Assembly (NCBI GenBank): GCA_964608745.1
Contig: CAZSPC010000018.1
Location: 1-13,549 of the forward strand
Reading direction: 5' to 3'
DNA length: 13,549 bases
Source of the DNA: UBA12079 sp964608745
GTDB taxonomy: Bacteria > Patescibacteriota > Minisyncoccia > Phycocordibacterales > UBA12079
Numbering within the stretch: position 1 is the first letter of the stretch; every line of letters starts with the position of its first letter. The position numbers and the translations under genes were made by a program. Of the stretch, positions 10,685 through 13,549 are shown one piece after another. Below the pieces are notes generated by a model, which had not been told where the DNA came from, searched no databases, and saw only the letters and a program-made list of their open reading frames with translations.

Positions 10685-12397
10685 ATGTCTAAAGACCTTA
10701 ATACTAACAAAATCACCTATTTTGCTGAAACTGATTTTCGTAATAAACAAACTCCTTTTGGTATAAAAGCATCCGATAGAAGTCGTCATGTTTATATTAT
10801 CGGTAAAACTGGAATGGGAAAGTCTACTTTGCTTGAAAATATGGCTGCACAAGACTTAAAAAATGGAAATGGAATGTGTTTTATTGATCCACATGGTTCA
10901 GCAATTGAGACTTTAATCGACTATATCCCAGAAGAAAGGATTGAGGACGTTATTTTGTTTGCTCCGGGAGATACAGAAAATCCTATATCTTTTAATGTGA
11001 TGGAGGATGTTGGTCCAGAGAAAAGGCATTTAGTTGCCCAAGGTCTTTTATCTGCTTTTAAAAAGATTTGGGGTGCGGAAACTTTTTCCGACAGAATGGA
11101 ACATATCGTAAATAACACTTTGTTAGCTTTATTGGAATATCCGGGTGCAACAATGCTTTCTATCCCAAGAATTTTTGTTGACACTGATTTTCAAAAAGAT
11201 GTTATTAAACATATTACTGATCCATCAGTAAAAAACTTTTGGACAAAAGAGTATGCTTCTTGGGATGATCGATACAGAAAGGATGCTTACTCTGCTGTTT
11301 TGAACAAGGTGGGACAATTTACTTCTAATCCAATTATTAGAAATATTGTTGGGCAACCAAAATCGACTTTTGATTTTAGGGAGGTCATTGAGAAAAAGAA
11401 AATTCTTCTGATTAACCTATCAATTGGGCAAATTGGTGAGGCTAATGCTGATCTTCTCGGCTCAATGATGAGTACTAAGGTATTTCTAACTGCTATGGAA
11501 AGGGCTGATATGGAAAAGCAAGATTTAGCTAAAGCCCCAAACTTTTATTTATATATTGATGAATTTCAAAATTTAGCCAACGATTCTTTTGCTGACATCC
11601 TAGCACAGGCTCGAAAATACAAATTGAATTTAACGATGGCACATCAATATATTGAGCAAATGCCAGATACGGTTCGGGCAGCTGTTTTTGGTAACGTTGG
11701 AACAATGGTGACTTTCCGAATTGGTTCCATTGATGCTGAAGCTTTTGAAAAGGAGTTTGCTCCGACTTTTTATGCTGATGATTTGGTTAATTTAGGATTT
11801 GCTCAAATTTACTTACGATTAATGATTGATGGAATTGGTTCACAACCTTTTTCAGCCCGGACTCTTCCGCCAATTGAAAAGCCAGTAGTTTCTTTTAGAG
11901 ATGAAGTAATCGAGGCGTCTCGAAAGCAGTTTTCTCGACCAAAACAAGAAGTGGAGGATGAAATTAATGAATGGAATGATAAATCTTTTAAGGTGAGTCG
12001 GGCTACTGTTGATAAGGACGGAAACAAATTATCAAAAAAGGGTAATATAAATAAAAAAGGAAATAATTTAAAGAAGAATAATAATTTTAAACAAAATAAT
12101 AAGTTTAATAAAAAGCCACAACCAGAATTGGAAGGCAGCGATTCTTTGAAGGATGCTTTGGCTACTGCTTTAAATAATAAAAAAGAGGAGGTGGTAAGAA
12201 AAAATCCTAGGGAAAACTTTAAGGAAAGAGAAAAAACAAATCACAAGAATAAAGAAATAAACTCTGAGATAGAAACAGAGAATAAGAAAAAATTAAAAGC
12301 AGTTTTGGATTATGCTGTTACCAAGAATAATAAAGAAAATGAGGAACAAAAAACAAAAGAGGTGTCGGAGGAAAAATTAAGGAAAGTGCTTGAATAA
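10685..12397 (+). CDS. VirD4/TraG-like P-loop ATPase, soluble form
   Basis: The 570-residue protein resembles type IV secretion coupling ATPases and related DUF87/TraM-recognition proteins. Walker A is GKTGMGKST (about 40-48), followed by CFIDPHGSAIETLI; Walker B is LYIDEFQNLA (about 289-298) and sensor-like LTMAHQY is at about 316-322. True VirD4 coupling proteins have N-terminal membrane helices; here the P-loop comes at residue 40 and I see none. The last 150 residues are low-complexity, rich in Lys and Asn (NINKKGNNLKKNNNFKQNN), and probably disordered or nucleic-acid binding. I start at ATG 10685, just after a TATACT box; an upstream in-frame TTG would overlap that box. No VirB4, relaxase or pilin gene is nearby. 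DNA transfer, DNA uptake or pilus-linked roles are possible but unproven. Confidence 0.82.
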   Translation: MSKDLNTNKITYFAETDFRNKQTPFGIKASDRSRHVYIIGKTGMGKSTLLENMAAQDLKNGNGMCFIDPHGSAIETLIDYIPEERIEDVILFAPGDTENPISFNVMEDVGPEKRHLVAQGLLSAFKKIWGAETFSDRMEHIVNNTLLALLEYPGATMLSIPRIFVDTDFQKDVIKHITDPSVKNFWTKEYASWDDRYRKDAYSAVLNKVGQFTSNPIIRNIVGQPKSTFDFREVIEKKKILLINLSIGQIGEANADLLGSMMSTKVFLTAMERADMEKQDLAKAPNFYLYIDEFQNLANDSFADILAQARKYKLNLTMAHQYIEQMPDTVRAAVFGNVGTMVTFRIGSIDAEAFEKEFAPTFYADDLVNLGFAQIYLRLMIDGIGSQPFSARTLPPIEKPVVSFRDEVIEASRKQFSRPKQEVEDEINEWNDKSFKVSRATVDKDGNKLSKKGNINKKGNNLKKNNNFKQNNKFNKKPQPELEGSDSLKDALATALNNKKEEVVRKNPRENFKEREKTNHKNKEINSEIETENKKKLKAVLDYAVTKNNKENEEQKTKEVSEEKLRKVLE

Positions 12398-12416
12398 AAT
12401 CAACCCAGTAAGTAGT

Positions 12417-13549
12417 ATGGAAAAAATCAAGACGACAGCGCAAAATACAAAAATAAACTTGTTCAGCAAGTTTGTTTTTGTATTGATTAGTTTGTTTCTT
12501 CTTCCTATTGTTGTTAATTCTCAGATAATAATAAATGAAATTATGTATAATCCAGACGGGTCGGATACAGGGAGAGAATGGATTGAGATTTTTAATAACG
12601 GAAGCGAAACAGTTAATTTAACAGGTTGGAAATTATTTGAAGCAAATGTAAATCACAAAATTAATCCGGCCGAAGAGGGTGGTAGTCTAGATTTGCCAGC
12701 TAATGGTTTTGGGATAATAGTTGATAATGTGACTAAGTTTGGAGAGAATCACCCATCTTTTAACGGAATTGTTTTTGATTCAGCTTATTCTCTTTCTAAT
12801 ACTGGTGAATCTTTAATAATCCGAGACAGTGATTTAAACGATATTGATAGTGTTACTTATACATCTGATTGGGGAGCAGACGGGGATGCTAATTCTCTAC
12901 AACTTGTTGATAATGATTGGCTTGCAACTAATCCAACAATGGGTAGTCAAAACGGATTAGTTGAAAACGAAGATGAAGAAGAAAATAATCAAAACGAAGA
13001 AAGTTCTAACCAAACAGAATCGAATTCACCAACATCTCAACAAATTTTTGCTGATGCTGGTAATGATCGAAATGTAATTGTTGGAGCTGATTCGATCTTT
13101 GGGGGAAAGGCCTTTGGAATTTCAAATGAACCATTACAAAATGCAAGATATATTTGGTCTTTTGGTGATGGTAATTCTGGTCAGGGTAAGAACATTTTAC
13201 ATACTTATTCTCATCCAGGAGAATATGTTGTTGTTTTAAATGTCGTATCTGGTGAATATTCAGCTAGTGACCGGTTAATTGTTATAGCCCAACCAGCCGA
13301 CATTATTATTTCATCAGTTGATTTAGAAAGTAATTTTGTTGAACTATATAATAAGTCTAAATATGAATTAAATTTATCTTGGTGGAGAATTAAAATAGGA
13401 AATGATTATTTTACTTTACCAAAAGATACAATTATTTTGGCAGGTAAAAAAGTAAAATTTTCTCCTCAGACAGCTGGTCTAAAAATTTCAAACATTAGTC
13501 AAGTCTCCTTACTTTATCCAAATGGCACAATTGCCTATTACTATGATCC
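12417..13549 (+). CDS. exported LTD-PKD-LTD surface protein (3' end outside the window)
   Basis: An open frame of 377 codons continues past the window edge. Residues 1-36 form a signal peptide (Lys-containing start, FVFVLISLFLLPIVV core, cleavage probably near NSQ). A lamin-tail domain follows (about 36-150: IIINEIMYNPDGSDTGREWI, FNNGSETVNLTGWKL, YSLSNTGESLIIRD). Then comes an acidic Asn/Glu/Ser linker (about 181-210), a PKD domain (about 212-285, with IWSFGDGNSGQGKNILHTYS and PGEYVVVLNV), and the start of a second lamin-tail domain (about 293 on: IISSVDLESNFVELYNKSKYELNLSWW). Such proteins are probably cell-surface or secreted adhesion or scaffold proteins. The gene starts 19 bases after the ATPase stop and is likely co-transcribed. 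Its downstream partner and anchor, if any, cannot be seen. Confidence 0.88.
   Translation, partial: MEKIKTTAQNTKINLFSKFVFVLISLFLLPIVVNSQIIINEIMYNPDGSDTGREWIEIFNNGSETVNLTGWKLFEANVNHKINPAEEGGSLDLPANGFGIIVDNVTKFGENHPSFNGIVFDSAYSLSNTGESLIIRDSDLNDIDSVTYTSDWGADGDANSLQLVDNDWLATNPTMGSQNGLVENEDEEENNQNEESSNQTESNSPTSQQIFADAGNDRNVIVGADSIFGGKAFGISNEPLQNARYIWSFGDGNSGQGKNILHTYSHPGEYVVVLNVVSGEYSASDRLIVIAQPADIIISSVDLESNFVELYNKSKYELNLSWWRIKIGNDYFTLPKDTIILAGKKVKFSPQTAGLKISNISQVSLLYPNGTIAYYYD

Noticed and set aside
10482..10766. 94-codon open frame on the plus strand between the DUF4015 gene and the ATPase
   Set aside because: It is built from repeat and terminator sequence, has no recognisable domain or ribosome site, and overlaps the ATPase start.

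Overview
The window looks like a piece of a Patescibacteria (Candidate Phyla Radiation) genome, most likely Parcubacteria-like. This is inferred from the low G+C content, small genes, tRNAs without an encoded CCA end, the abundance of short palindromic repeats, and the gene families present: a DUF4015 glycosidase-like protein, a VirD4-like ATPase lacking membrane helices, and a secreted lamin-tail/PKD protein. The standard genetic code fits every gene.

Left part (1-2808): gatC and gatA encode two subunits of the Asp/Glu-tRNA amidotransferase and are separated by a nested palindromic element. Facing them is a membrane-anchored protein with an HEPN-like R-x4-H motif. A roughly 115-nt palindrome lies between the convergent genes. 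Middle part (2954-4343): four tRNAs: an atypical initiator-like Met(CAT), a second Met(CAT), Asp(GTC) and Thr(GGT). A 25-nt copy of the 3' end of the second Met tRNA recurs 199 nt downstream, with an inverted partial copy between. A GNAT acetyltransferase gene sits between tRNA-Asp and tRNA-Thr. A flavin/PNPOx-like gene starts one base after tRNA-Thr and is followed by an HD-domain phosphohydrolase and rsmI, which carries two perfect palindromes inside its reading frame.

Right part (6120-13549): an intact IS30-family element (6158-7179) lies between a consensus-like promoter at the end of rsmI and an unknown gene (7227) that has a strong Shine-Dalgarno site. Next come three probable envelope genes (a small membrane protein with an acidic tail, a membrane-anchored alpha/beta hydrolase, and a DUF4015 protein), a repeat-rich gap of 343 bases, a VirD4/TraG-like ATPase with a Lys/Asn-rich tail, and the start of an exported LTD-PKD-LTD protein that runs off the window.

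Two themes run through the window. First, five genes have a TATAAT-like box 6-8 nt before the chosen ATG and no Shine-Dalgarno site, which suggests leaderless transcripts. Second, several palindromic repeat families occupy intergenic spaces, tRNA ends and even coding sequence. No CRISPR array, rRNA or replication origin was seen.
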